From positions 248,001 to 312,000 of the forward strand of contig MPDE01000001.1 in NCBI GenBank assembly GCA_001874335.1: 64,000 nt of DNA. Direction: 5' to 3'. Positions 8,757 to 20,500 of the stretch are shown here, one piece after another; the stretch's first letter is position 1, and every line of letters begins with the position of its first letter. The translations under genes were made by a program, and so were the position numbers. The stretch is from Bacteroidetes bacterium MedPE-SWsnd-G2 (GTDB taxonomy: Bacteria > Bacteroidota > Bacteroidia > Flavobacteriales > Flavobacteriaceae). The notes under the pieces were generated by a model. The model searched no databases. It was not told the DNA's origin and was given only the letters and a program-made list of their open reading frames with translations.

Positions 8757-10061
8757 ATGAAAAAAATTATTCTAATCACATTTGTCTTAGTTTCAATGTG
8801 CAATACGCTTATTGCACAACAGGAAAAAGGTATTGTTGGAATGAACAATTGGTTGTCACCTTGGACTGAGTTCCAACCCAACCAAGTAGCATATGATACT
8901 CCAACACAAATTTTAACCGGAGAAATCACTAGTGATACAAAACTCTATAAAAGGGATGTCTATCTTCTTTTAGGCGATGTTTTTGTAACCGACAGTACCA
9001 CCTTAACTATCGAGCCAGGAACAGTAATTATTGGAGATTTTGATACCAAAGGATCCTTGACCATAAGCAATGGGTCAAAGATAATTGCTGAAGGAACCCA
9101 AACCGATCCTATAGTTTTCACCTCAAGTAAGAGTAGAAAGAAACCAGGAGATTGGGGAGGCATCTTTATTTTAGGTGATGCCCCTACAAGTAAATTCGGG
9201 AATGAAGCTGTATTGAACTACGGCTTGAAATCGTCTTTTTCAAACCTAAGTTATGGCGGAGATAACGTTGAAAGCGATTCGGGAATTTTAAAATATGTTA
9301 GAATTGAATATGCGGGTAAACGTACTGCACGATTTGGCTATTTTAACGGCCTTACCTTAGCGGGAGTTGGACACCAAACCATCATTGATGAAATTATGGT
9401 TAGCCACTGTAACGGAAACTCATTCAGTGTTTTAGGCGGTTATGTATATTTAGAAAACTTAGTGTCTTTCAAATCTAACGGAAATGATTACGAATTCAAT
9501 TTAGGAACACAATGCAACATTGTCAATTCATTGGCCGTTAGATCACCTTATGTATCTGGAGCCAACGCTTCACGATGTCTCAATATCTTAGCATATTCTG
9601 AAAAAGAAGATAACGACTTTAGTAAAGAACAAACCAGGATCGATGCTCAAAACTTAACTCTAATAAACCTAAGTGATGATCTTACTTATGATATTAGTGT
9701 TGGCTTAGTTACAGAAGCTATTTTTATTGGTGAAAGCACGTCATTCAGTATTGATAAAAGTGTTATTTCTGGATTCAACCCAGCTGTGTATTTAGATGAA
9801 AACATCAAAATAAATAATGAAAACTTACAAAACATTCTATTCACTAGTACCTATTTTAATAACTGTGAGGGGAATATTTTTGTAAAGAATTATACTAATA
9901 ACGAAGACTTAGAGAACTGGTACGGAAATCGAGCTTTTAGTAATGTTTACTCAAAAGGTCCCGATTCCGAAACGTTTATAAATGTCAAAACCTCAAAACG
10001 TCCAGATTTCAGATTACGAATCAATAAAATCATGGCCAGCAGTTTTGCTGTTGAAGATTAA
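8757..10061 (+). CDS. Secreted right-handed beta-helix protein, first gene of the spr cluster
   Basis: The protein is 434 aa from ATG 8757. The signal peptide ends at about residue 21 (NTLIAQ). The mature part begins with short strands and has the common Bacteroidota surface-protein stretch around residues 60-140 (TIEPGTVIIGDF, GSLTISNGSKIIAEG, then WGGIFILGDAP), which forms a ladder of beta-helix turns. No T9SS C-terminal sorting domain is evident. It precedes the SprC-like gene and is separated from it by a strong palindrome, so it may be a separate transcript. Its function in gliding is not established. Confidence 0.7.
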   Translation: MKKIILITFVLVSMCNTLIAQQEKGIVGMNNWLSPWTEFQPNQVAYDTPTQILTGEITSDTKLYKRDVYLLLGDVFVTDSTTLTIEPGTVIIGDFDTKGSLTISNGSKIIAEGTQTDPIVFTSSKSRKKPGDWGGIFILGDAPTSKFGNEAVLNYGLKSSFSNLSYGGDNVESDSGILKYVRIEYAGKRTARFGYFNGLTLAGVGHQTIIDEIMVSHCNGNSFSVLGGYVYLENLVSFKSNGNDYEFNLGTQCNIVNSLAVRSPYVSGANASRCLNILAYSEKEDNDFSKEQTRIDAQNLTLINLSDDLTYDISVGLVTEAIFIGESTSFSIDKSVISGFNPAVYLDENIKINNENLQNILFTSTYFNNCEGNIFVKNYTNNEDLENWYGNRAFSNVYSKGPDSETFINVKTSKRPDFRLRINKIMASSFAVED

Positions 10062-10103
10062 CTGATTTAACACACTTCCACTCAATTTTGATTAAAAATT
10101 ACT

Positions 10104-10124
10104 CCCTCATAATAATTATGAGGG
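10104..10124 (+). terminator. Perfect 10-bp palindrome, likely terminator
   Basis: CCCTCATAAT and ATTATGAGGG form a perfect stem around a single base, followed by TTTATT. It lies 42 bp after the beta-helix gene and 92 bp before the SprC-like gene. It may end or attenuate the first transcript. Confidence 0.6.
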
Positions 10125-10216
10125 TTTATTAGGATTGCTATATCTATAACTTATCAAGTTTTTAGGTTTAAGCAATCCACTAAATGGTTATAAAACTGAA
10201 CAAATTATAGTGCCAA

Positions 10217-11680
10217 ATGTATAATTTAAAACAATCATATAGTGTAAAGTTAATTTTATGGCTTTTTGTTTGTGTTCTAGTTTCAACGCAAACTACAAAC
10301 GCACAAGTTGTAATGGGCACTCCTAATTTAGGATTTACTCAAGCCTGTGCCAGTGCATCATTTAATTCATACAATACAACATTTGTTTTTTCTGGAAACT
10401 TAGAGGCATCAAACCAATTTTCAATTGAGATGTCTGATGCCGAAGGTAGTTTTGATGACTCAACCATCATTTTCACTTCTAACCCTGGTGAGTTTACTAC
10501 ATCTCCGGCAACAATCAATTTTTCTTTACCAGAAATCACTTCAGGTGAAAATTATCGAATCAGAGTAAAAAGTAATGCACCACAAGCAAGTAGTGCACCC
10601 TCAGCCAGTTTTGCTGCTTATTACAAAATTCAAGACGAACCTTTTACAATTAACAACCTTGTATCGACTGGTGCATTTTGTTCAGGAGGAAGTTATGTAT
10701 TAGCAATAGATAACCCAGGAGTTGGCAACAATAACTCTCCCCTTCTCTACCCTTCTTTATCGTTTAATTGGTACAAAGAAACTGGACCTACAACCTCTGT
10801 TTTCGTTTCGGAAGGTAACACCTTAACAGTAACCGAAGAAGGCACCTATTTTGTGGAGACAAATTATGGCACATGTACATCTAATTCGTTTTCTAATCGC
10901 GTTACAATTAGTGAAGCAACAACGGGAGAAGCCAATGTAACCATAGCTTCAAGTTTAGGAAATCCGTATTGTCCTGCACAAGGCTTTACCACTTTAAGTA
11001 GTATTGGCGGTTTAAGCTATACCTGGTATAAAGACAATATTGAAATTGAAGGAGCAACTCAACAAATGTATCAAACCGATCAATCTGGAATATTCACGGT
11101 TCAAGTTGACTTGGGAGAATGTGTTGCTGTAGGTATTATTGATTTAGTAAGCGAAATGTTTGAAAGTGAAATTAATGTTTCAGAAACGAATACCCTTGAA
11201 GAAGGTGAGACTTTAGACATATTTATAACCTCAACAGCAAATAGTCCAGAGTATGATTGGTATTTAAACGATATACTGATATCAAATGCTGAAGGTGATT
11301 TTTTTGAAGCTTCAGAATATGGCGATTATAAGGTTATCATCACCGAAACTAACGGATGTGAAGCTTCTAAAACCTATGAATTTAACATTGAAGAAGCATA
11401 CGATCCTTTTCCTGATGTCGAACAAATTCCGAATATGATTAGTCCTAATTCTGATGGAATTAATGACACATGGATGTTGCCAATTCAATATGTGACAGGC
11501 TCTAACACCGAAGTCATAATAATGTCAAATTCAGGAAAAATTGTGCATCAAACCACCAATTATGAAAATAATTGGCCTATGAATAATTTAAATCCAATAG
11601 CCATCAATCAAATCTTTTATTACATCATAACAACAACAGAAGGTAAAACGAAAAAAGGAACCATAACGGTAGTGAAATAA
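10217..11680 (+). CDS. sprC: SprC-like secreted protein with T9SS type-B C-terminal domain
   Basis: This 487-aa protein has a signal peptide (residues about 10-30, ending TNAQ). Ig/PKD-like beta domains follow, with repeated CSGGSYVL and Y-x-W-Y-K motifs. The C-terminal gliding-motility-associated domain starts near residue 400 (PNMISPNSDGINDTWMLP). That domain is the type-B sorting signal that sends proteins through the type IX secretion system. Its position directly before SprD- and SprB-like genes matches the sprC-sprD-sprB-sprF order known in Flavobacterium johnsoniae. The downstream gene begins 1 bp after the stop, which implies tight co-expression. Confidence 0.8.
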   Translation: MYNLKQSYSVKLILWLFVCVLVSTQTTNAQVVMGTPNLGFTQACASASFNSYNTTFVFSGNLEASNQFSIEMSDAEGSFDDSTIIFTSNPGEFTTSPATINFSLPEITSGENYRIRVKSNAPQASSAPSASFAAYYKIQDEPFTINNLVSTGAFCSGGSYVLAIDNPGVGNNNSPLLYPSLSFNWYKETGPTTSVFVSEGNTLTVTEEGTYFVETNYGTCTSNSFSNRVTISEATTGEANVTIASSLGNPYCPAQGFTTLSSIGGLSYTWYKDNIEIEGATQQMYQTDQSGIFTVQVDLGECVAVGIIDLVSEMFESEINVSETNTLEEGETLDIFITSTANSPEYDWYLNDILISNAEGDFFEASEYGDYKVIITETNGCEASKTYEFNIEEAYDPFPDVEQIPNMISPNSDGINDTWMLPIQYVTGSNTEVIIMSNSGKIVHQTTNYENNWPMNNLNPIAINQIFYYIITTTEGKTKKGTITVVK

Positions 11681-11681
11681 C

Positions 11682-14453
11682 ATGAAAATTCATTTATTGA
11701 TAATCATATTGTGTGTTTGTACTTTACAAAAGTCCTATTCTCAAGAAGAGGAAACTGATGGTGTTTCAACTTCTGGAATACCTGTTAGAAACTCGCTTAC
11801 GCTTAATAGGTTCATTATAAACCCAACCTTTAGTTTTGTTAGAGAAGAACATAAATACATAAGTGTTTTTAGCAAAAGAGAATGGACCCAATTTGAAAAT
11901 GCTCCAGTCACCTACTTGGCAAGTTATTCTGGTCGGTTTTCAGAAAACATCGGAGCTGGTTTAGGGTTGTTTCAACAAAATATTGGAATTCTAACAACCT
12001 TTGGTGGCGTATTAAACTTTGCATACAATGTTCCGATTACTCGTGATAGTAATCTAACCTTCGGATTAAATTTAGGGGCATATAAAAGCGGAATTAACAA
12101 CTCGAATGTGGTCACTAATTTTGACGACCCATCACTTCAAGATATCAACAACAATTTCCTTATCACCATAAACCCTGCAGTAACTTATGGGTTGGAGGTA
12201 TTAGACATCGGGCTATCGTTTAATAATATTGTCACGTACAATTTCGAGAGTTCAGATGTTGTACAAGACGATCCGGAGCAGAGTCTTGAATTGTATTTAC
12301 AATACACTGGCTATATGTATGCCAGAGGATTTTTTGATGACAGTAAATTTACAGGATTATTAAAATCGGAGTTGAGAAATGATGAAACCATCATTTCTGG
12401 TATTGCGATGCTAACCGTACCTAAAGGTATTTGGGGACAGGTTGGGTATAATTCGCGCTACGGTGTATCGGCTGGATTTGGAGTAAATATTACCAAAGCT
12501 ATTGCGGTGGAATATAATTATGAAACCGATCCTTTCGGAGATTTAAACGAATTTGGAGCATCTCATGATATCACTTTCACCTACCGAATTAAGAATTATG
12601 ACAGATACGATTATGGTTCAAACGATGAGGTTGTTGGTTTAATATCAACGGATAAGAAACCAAAATCTAAGTCTTCAGCCTCTAAAAAAGAAAAACAAAC
12701 AAAAATAGCTGAACAAAAGGCACAAGAAGAAGCAGAAGCTCAGGCCAAACTACTTGCTGAACAAAAAGCACAGGTAGCAGCTGAAGCTCAAGCCAAATTA
12801 CGTGCTGAACAAAAGGCACAGGAAGAAGCAGAAGCTCAAGCCAAACTACGTGCTGAACAAAAGGCACAGGAAGCAGCAGAAGCTCAAGCCAAACTACGTG
12901 CTGAACAAAAGGCACAAGAAGCAGCAGAATCTCAAGCCAAACTACGTGCTGAACAAAAGGCGCAGGAAGCAGCTGAAGCTCAGGCTAAACTACTTGCTGA
13001 ACAAAAAGCGCAGGAAGCAGCAGAAGCTCAAGCCAAACTACGTGCTGAACAAAAAGCGCAGGAAGCAGCAGAAGCTCAGGCCAAACTAATTGCTGAACAA
13101 AAGGCGCAGGAAGAAGCTGAAGCTCAGGCTAAACTACTTGCTGAACAAAAGCCGCAGGAAGAAGCAGAAGCTCAAGCCAAATTACTTGCTGAACAAAAGG
13201 CACAAGAAGAAGCAGAAGCTCAAGCCAAACTACTTGCTGAACAAAAGGCGCAGGAAGAAGCAGAAGCACAGGCCAAATTACTTGCTGAGCAAAAAGCGCA
13301 AGAAGAAGCAAAGGCTCAGGCTATACTAATTGCTGAACAAAAAGCACAAGAAGAAGCAGAAGCTCAGGCTAAACTACTTGCTGAACAAAAGGCGCAGGAA
13401 GAAGCAGAAGCACAGGCCAAATTACTTGCCGAACAAAAAGCGCAGGAAGAAGCTGAAGCTCAGGCCAAATTACTTGCTGAACAAAAGGCACAAGAAGAAG
13501 CAGAAGCTCAGGCCAAATTACTTGCCGAACAAAAAGCGCAGGAAGAAGAAAAAGCTAAAGAAGAGCTTATTACTAAACCAAAAGATAAAGTTGGTAAGGA
13601 GATGTTAGCACTTTCGCAGCAAACCGATTCAGATAAAGCTTCACAAAATCAGCTTTTAGAACAGTTTAATGCTATAATCAATGTTAAGAATCAGGATTTA
13701 AAAGATTTAAAAGAAGAGAATGATTTAAGTGAACAAGGGGTTACTGTTGCTCCAAAACCGTTTAAAAGTATTTCTGCAGAAAACAAAGTATTAAATCAGA
13801 TTAAAACAGATTTAGATAATACTATAGAAAACAGAAACAAAACAATTAAAGAGCTACAAGAATTGTATGAAGACAATATTGAAACCGATACAATTTACAA
13901 TGAAGAAGTTTTCTTATTCTACAGAAAGAAACTAAAACAATTAAAAACGGAGCAAGCAGAAGCTATGGCTTTAAAAACCGATTTAGAAGTTAGTTTAAAG
14001 AAAATTAGATTCGAAACTAACATAGAAAGAAAACGTCGTATTAAACGTGCTGCTTTTGACAATGAAGAGAAGCGTTACGCTCAAGACAGATCTGCTTTAG
14101 AGCGCATCAAGAGAAACACAGTTGTAACCAATGACAATAGCCAACCAGAAGATTTTGATATCGGAGAAAAACCATCCAAAAACATTCAAATTCTGAAAAA
14201 TGTAAAGAATGTTGAAAACGGTTATTACCTGATAATTGCCATACACAGTAACAAGTCTAAAAGAGATGAGTTTTTAACTAAAGTGGTTTCTACGGGAGAC
14301 AAGACTATCGATTTCTTTTTTGATGTAAATACTAGTAAGTACTACATCTATACTAAAAAACTAAACAGTATCAATGAAGCTAACTATGCTATAAAAAACA
14401 AAACAACTAAACCTTATAATACTAACATGTCCCTCGTTAAAATCGAAAATTAA
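11682..14453 (+). CDS. sprD: SprD-like protein: PorP/SprF-like barrel, 16-residue repeat tract, SPOR-like tail
   Basis: This 923-aa protein has a signal peptide (about 1-20, SYSQ). Residues about 35-305 resemble the PorP/SprF outer-membrane beta-barrel family. Residues 343-630 are about 18 copies of a 16-residue unit, AEQKAQEEAEAQAKLL and variants, predicted to be a long charged helix. A Lys/Glu-rich coiled coil runs to about 800. The tail of about 90 residues (GYYLIIAIHSNKSKRDEF onward) looks like a SPOR-type fold, which would bind peptidoglycan. The gene lies 1 bp after sprC. In F. johnsoniae, SprD supports SprB-dependent motility. The barrel-rod-SPOR layout would let it link outer membrane to cell wall, which is inference. 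Confidence 0.8.
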   Translation: MKIHLLIIILCVCTLQKSYSQEEETDGVSTSGIPVRNSLTLNRFIINPTFSFVREEHKYISVFSKREWTQFENAPVTYLASYSGRFSENIGAGLGLFQQNIGILTTFGGVLNFAYNVPITRDSNLTFGLNLGAYKSGINNSNVVTNFDDPSLQDINNNFLITINPAVTYGLEVLDIGLSFNNIVTYNFESSDVVQDDPEQSLELYLQYTGYMYARGFFDDSKFTGLLKSELRNDETIISGIAMLTVPKGIWGQVGYNSRYGVSAGFGVNITKAIAVEYNYETDPFGDLNEFGASHDITFTYRIKNYDRYDYGSNDEVVGLISTDKKPKSKSSASKKEKQTKIAEQKAQEEAEAQAKLLAEQKAQVAAEAQAKLRAEQKAQEEAEAQAKLRAEQKAQEAAEAQAKLRAEQKAQEAAESQAKLRAEQKAQEAAEAQAKLLAEQKAQEAAEAQAKLRAEQKAQEAAEAQAKLIAEQKAQEEAEAQAKLLAEQKPQEEAEAQAKLLAEQKAQEEAEAQAKLLAEQKAQEEAEAQAKLLAEQKAQEEAKAQAILIAEQKAQEEAEAQAKLLAEQKAQEEAEAQAKLLAEQKAQEEAEAQAKLLAEQKAQEEAEAQAKLLAEQKAQEEEKAKEELITKPKDKVGKEMLALSQQTDSDKASQNQLLEQFNAIINVKNQDLKDLKEENDLSEQGVTVAPKPFKSISAENKVLNQIKTDLDNTIENRNKTIKELQELYEDNIETDTIYNEEVFLFYRKKLKQLKTEQAEAMALKTDLEVSLKKIRFETNIERKRRIKRAAFDNEEKRYAQDRSALERIKRNTVVTNDNSQPEDFDIGEKPSKNIQILKNVKNVENGYYLIIAIHSNKSKRDEFLTKVVSTGDKTIDFFFDVNTSKYYIYTKKLNSINEANYAIKNKTTKPYNTNMSLVKIEN
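12708..13571 (+). repeat. 48-bp tandem repeat tract inside sprD (about 18 copies)
   Basis: Eighteen consecutive 48-bp units start with GCTGAACAAAA or a close variant. They encode AEQKAQ(E/V)(E/A)AEAQAK(L/I)(L/R/I). The phase is strict, with no interruption over 864 bp, and most changes are synonymous or E/A and L/R exchanges. The last unit diverges to a lysine-rich form. Such tracts change copy number by slippage, which would alter rod length without a frameshift. Confidence 0.95.
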
Positions 14454-14461
14454 CACAGGCC

Positions 14462-14498
14462 TAATTCTATTGTTAACCCCAATTAGCAATAGAATTAA
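14462..14498 (+). promoter_or_regulatory. 11-bp inverted repeat between sprD and sprB
   Basis: TAATTCTATTG (14462-14472) and CAATAGAATTA (14488-14498) are perfect reverse complements around a 15-base loop, 16 bp before the sprB start. No T-run follows, so it is less likely to be a terminator than an mRNA stabilising or attenuating hairpin. Confidence 0.5.
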
Positions 14499-14513
14499 TA
14501 AACCATTAATATC

Positions 14514-17500
14514 ATGAAAAGACCTACATTTTCTAACATTGCCATAATCGTTTTGCTATTATGTTTTGGCCTTGCAACAAATGCACAGAATTACGAACCT
14601 TTTGCTCCTAGGTTTAATGAAGACCTAAAAGGAGATATTGTACTTATTGGTAACAATATCCTTGGACCAAATAACAATGCCTTTAATAACAATAATGTTT
14701 ACAATCATCAAGTCAATATGCAGTATATTGATATTGACACTGATGCCTCTACATTTAGTTCTTCAAGTGCCGATTTAGAAATCCCTAATCCCAATTGTTA
14801 TAACATTATTTATGCGGGTCTATATTGGGGTGCCGTAAATCCGGGAGACGAACCAATTACCGATGTCAAATTAAAAGGTCCTGTAGGAGGCTATAATGAT
14901 ATTCAGGGTACGGTAATTTACGATGCCAATGGGAACTCTGTAGATGGTGGAAATAGTTTTTCGTATGCTTGTTTTGCAGATGTCACTTCAATTGTAACGA
15001 GTTTTGGCTCGGGAGTTGATTTAGGAACATATACGGTTGCAAATGTCTCCTCAGCTGAGGGTCAATCTTCAAATTACAGTCCGTATAATGGAACAGGAGA
15101 ATCTGCAGGATGGTCCTTATTTATAGTTTTTGAAGACCCAACGCTTCCAGGTAAATCGATTACAAGTTTTGATGGTTTTAGTGCCATTAGTGTTGCTGGA
15201 AACAATCCTAACTTAGACATTTTAGTGGATGGATTTAGAACTGTTCCTGCGCCTGCTCCGGTAAGGGCCAACTTTGCCTTTGCTACTTTAGAAGGTGACA
15301 AACCAATTTTAGGAGATAGACTTAGATTAAATGGTACGAGTTTATCAACTGCCGATCGTCCAGCTTCAAATTTCTTTAATAGTTCGGTAACGCAATTAGA
15401 CGCCACTCCTGTTAATAATAGAGTTCCAAATAGTACCAACACCCTTGGTTTTGACACCGGAGTTATTGCGGTTCCTAACCCAGGAAATACGGTAATTGCT
15501 AATGATGCTACTTCTGGGGTTATTAGATTAGAAACCAGTGGTGATACTTATTTCCCTTATTTCTTTGCTTTTGCTGTTGATATCATCGAGCCCAATATTG
15601 TACTTACAAAAATTGTAGAAGATGATGCTGGAAATGATATAGGGGGACAACTTGTAAATTTAGGTGCCTCATTAAATTATGTGATTGGTTTCCAAAATAC
15701 GGGAAATGACAACGCTACAAATTTTCAGATTAGAGATATACTACCAATAAATATTATTTACAATCATTCTGAAGACTTGGTGCTTCCACCAGGAGTAACG
15801 GTTGCAAGTTATGATCCTGTTACAAGAGAATTGGTTTTTGATATTGATAACTCGTTAGTTGAAGAAAACGACCCGGTTTATGAAATTAGAATTGAAGTTC
15901 AGGTTGTTGATGATTGTGGTCAATTGGCTGATGCCTGCTCTAACATTATAAACAATCAAGCTTTTGCAACTTACAATGGCTTTTTCAATCCGACCTTTCA
16001 AATTACTGACGACCCAAGTGTAAATAGTAATACGGGATGTTTATTATCACCTCAAGCTACTAACTTTTTAGCCGATTTAGATTGCCAATTCACTGAAGAT
16101 ATTGTGTTGTGCGGTGACACTGTAAATTTAACTGCTGCCGATGGCTATGATTCTTATACCTGGTCAACTGATCCTTCAGGAACACCAGTTATCGGGAACA
16201 CCCAAACCATAACGGTGTCAAGTACCGGAACGTACTATTCATTTAACCACGCCATTGCACCTTGTCAATCCATTGAACAATCGTATGTAGTAGAACTATT
16301 TGGAGGGAATATTGAAAACCCTGTCATTCCCTATGCAGATGAAGTGGTAACCTGTCCTAATGACGGAAAATTATTGCCAAACATCTTTTTATGCGGTAGT
16401 GATGATTCGCGATTTATTCAAACAAATATTGCCAGTGCAACTTCAATTATATGGGAACAACTTAATGAATCAAGTTGTACAGCCGTAACCAATACCGACT
16501 GTGCCAATGAAGATGATGCTTGTACATGGAACGAAGTTGGTAATGGCCCTGATTTCACTGCAAATACGGCTGGACAATTCAGACTTACCGTTAATTTTGA
16601 AGGCGGTTGTTTTGTTCAATTTTATTTTAATGTTTACCAGAATCTTTTAGACCCTACGGTAATCGCTACAGATATAATTTGTACCACCTTAGGAAGTATT
16701 ACTGTCACCGATGTACCATCTGGTTATGAGTACAGTTTAGACAACATCAACTTTCAAGCGAGTAATGTATTTTCAATCGACACACCAGGAACTTATACCA
16801 TCTATATTAGACAAATAGGAGTTGGAACAAACCCTTGTATATTTTCGGTTCAAAACGTTCAAATAAGAGATCGTGATTTTACGGTTTCAACTACCATTTT
16901 ACAACCTTTATGTCATGGTGATTTAGGGAGTATTCAATTGGCTGCTAATGATGTTGATCCACAGTATACTTTTGAACTTTATAATGGCGGTACTTTAGTT
17001 AATAGTGTTGGACCAGCAATGGATAACACCTATAGTTTTGACAACCTAAACCCTGGAGATTACACTGCTACAGTACAAACAGAAAACGGTTGTTTTTACA
17101 CCGAAGATATTTCGATTATAGAACCACCATTATTAACCGTAACTGCAGCCATTACAACTCCACTAACTTGTAATGACGGAGAAATAACGGTTTACCCAGA
17201 AGGCGGAACACCGCCTTACTTCTACTTTGTTAATAGTACAACCGATTTCCAAACGGTACCTGAGATTGTGGTAACAACAGCAGGAACTTATGATATAACG
17301 GTAATCGATTCTAACAACTGTAGTGCAGAAACCACTATAATAATTGACACTATTCCTGAGCCTGATTTTACGGTTTCAGCGACCGATATTTTGTGTGCAG
17401 ATGCCACAAACACAGGAACAATTACCTTTAATGTCACCTCATCTAATGGCAACAGTTTAGCCTACAGTATTGATGGTGGAGTTACTTTTCAAAATGCATC

Positions 17501-20500
17501 ATTTTTCTCTGGATTAGCAGAAGGCACTTATGATGTTGTTGTACAATATACCGTTGGAACTTCAATATGTGAAACGGCTCCTCAAGCCGTTACAATCAAT
17601 ACGAACAATGCCATTTCTGGTACTGCCGAATTAACAGCACCATTCACTTGTTTAGCCGATGGCACAATAACTGTTACCGGTGTTACTGGTGGTGATGCAC
17701 CTTATATGTATAGTATTGATGGGGTTAACTTTCAAGCGAGTAATGTGTTTTCTAATCTAACAACAGGAACTTATTCGGTTATAATCCAAGACAACAATAC
17801 TTGTACATTTATAACAAATACAATTACTATCGCGGCTTTAAATCCGCCTAGCGATTTAACCTTTAACACTTCGCCAATAACATGTCCTTCAAACACCGCA
17901 ACAGTTACTATAGCAAGTGTAACTGGAGGAACTGGGGTTTTAGAGTATCAAATTATTGCACCGGCATCTTATGCTACTGCCTATCAAATTTCAAATGCAT
18001 TTCCAGGTTTAGAACCGGGAACTTACACCTTTCAAGTAAGGGATGAAAACGACTGTATTTATAGCGAAAGTATAACTATAAATCCGATACCAACGCCAAC
18101 GGTTAATGTGGTATTGACACAGGATTTAAACTGTACTGCTTCGCCTGATGCCATATTAACAGGAACGCTAACAGGGACAGGACCTTTTACATATGCTGTA
18201 TCTATAAACGGAAGTGCATATACGCCACTTGGCGCAGTCTCGTCTCCATTTAATTACAATGCTGCAACTGATGGCACCTACCAATTTGAAATCACAGATG
18301 CTAACGGTTGTATTGCCGAATCTAACATCATAACCCTAAACCCAATTTCCCTTCCGGCATTAAGTTTGGTAACACAAACACAACCAATTTTATGTCATGG
18401 AGATAGTAACGGAGCTATTGATATTACAATTGATACCACTACGGGAACACCGCCATTTACCATTAATGTAAATAACGATACTACGGGTGTTGATTATGGT
18501 ACTCAAACCTCAGGATTAACTGCCGGAACTTATACCATCACGATAACCGATGGCAATGCGTGTACGGCAACAGAAACCATCACTATCAACGAGCCAGATA
18601 CGATTACGGTTGATTTCACAACAGTTGACATTACCTGCTCTGCCAGTGGCGTTTCTCAAGGCTCAGTAATCGTAAATTCGGTTTCAGGTGGAACCGCACC
18701 TTATAATTATTTTGTGACTGGAACAAACGGTTATTCTAATTCAGAATTAAACACAACAGGGTCGACATCGGTGAGTTTTGATGTGGTTGATTTTGGGTTA
18801 TATCAGATTAATGTGGTTGATGCTAACGGCTGTTCTGTTTTAGTTCAAGATGCCTTAGTGGCCTCTCCTCCTACCGATTTAGATATTTCCATCACTGCCT
18901 CGGTTGATTGTGCATTAGGTGGTGAAGCAGTGGTTTCGATAGGATCAACTTTAAGTAGTGCAGGACCATTTTTCTTTAGCATATACCAAGGACCTATTTC
19001 TGTTTATCCAAATCCGGTTGGGTCATGGATTCCAGAAGATGTTCCTGGAAGTGAATCGGCTACATTTACAGGATTAACACCTGGAGTAACCTATACATTT
19101 ATCGTTTATGATGCCTCTACTAACTGTAGTTATTATGAACCTGCAACAACACCAATACCAACCAACTCTACCTTAACTATTGATGCTTTAACCTCAAACA
19201 ATATCACCTGTACGGGTAGTGCTGACGGTAATGTTACCTTTACAATTAATAGCACTTATGGTTCGAGTGTAGATGTAGATTACGAAATATTTGATTCTTT
19301 AAGTTTAACCTCAACAGGAATTACGGGATCAGGAACTCTAGCTTCAAATGGAGCGCTAACGGTTTCAAATTTAGGGCCACTAGCTTTTGGCAATTACTTT
19401 GTTTCGGTAAGTGAAACTTCAGGACCAAATGCCGGTTGTGGTGTTGTATCAATTCCGTTTAACATAACAGAATCTGCAATTGCTTTAGACTTAAATGTGA
19501 GCATAGATCAGGATGCCAATTGTAATGCAAATTCAGGCCTTATTAGTGCTATTGCGTCAAATGGAACAGCGCCTTATGTGTATCAAATCACTACAACTGC
19601 GGTTGCTCCACTACCTACTGATTCTGCTTGGAATACGGCAAGTGTCTTTAATCAGGATGCTGGGAATTACTATGTACATGTTATGGATGCCTATGAGTGT
19701 ATTGTGAGCAGTCCTGTAATTGTATTGGCCATGGCTGCTGAACCAATTATTTCGGCAGTAGCAACAAATAATTGTAGTGTACCAGAAGGTGATTATGAAA
19801 TTGATGTGACTTTGGATACCCCGGGAATGCCACCCTATAGTTATAGTATTAACGGTGGTGCTTTTCAAACTATGACAGCACCGTTTACTGTTTCAAACCT
19901 TTATGCAGGAAATCATAGTATCGAAATTCAAGATAGTAATGGCTGCGGAAATTTAGTAACGGTAAACATCCCTGAACCAATAGAAATTACGCCTGACATC
20001 ATTACGTTACCAACGTGTAATGATAATGATGGTGCAATCACAATAAACACTGTTGGTGGATCTGGTGCTTTTACATATAGCATTGCTCCAAATGCCCCAT
20101 CTGTAAGTTTAGCTGGAAACACATTTTCTGGAGTGCCTTCAGGACTATACACGATTACAATTACAGACACGGTTACGTTTTGTACCGAAGAAGTGGTGGT
20201 GTCTTTATCGTCTGCAACACCTCCAACTATTTCAACAACTGCTACTCCAGTGACTTGTTTTGGAGATAATTCGGGAGCGTTTGATTTAGACATAAATGGA
20301 TATTCAGGCACTTATACTTATGAAGTATTTGATTCCACTGGCACATCGATCACTGGACCTGTTAATGCAGATACAACGGTTAATCCTTTACCTGTTTCTG
20401 GAATGATGGCAGGAAGTTATTCGGTAGTAATTACTGAAACACAAGCTCCATTTTGCAGCGCAACATCTAATGTGGTGATTACTTCTCCAACCGAAGCTTT

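Noticed and set aside
12708-13571. CRISPR-like array in the regularly spaced repeats
   Set aside because: The units abut without spacers and are in frame with a long gene, encoding a helical protein repeat.
12682-13608. Long open frames in other phases over the repeat tract
   Set aside because: They arise because a 48-bp repeat is open in several frames; the products are repetitive low-complexity shadows of sprD.
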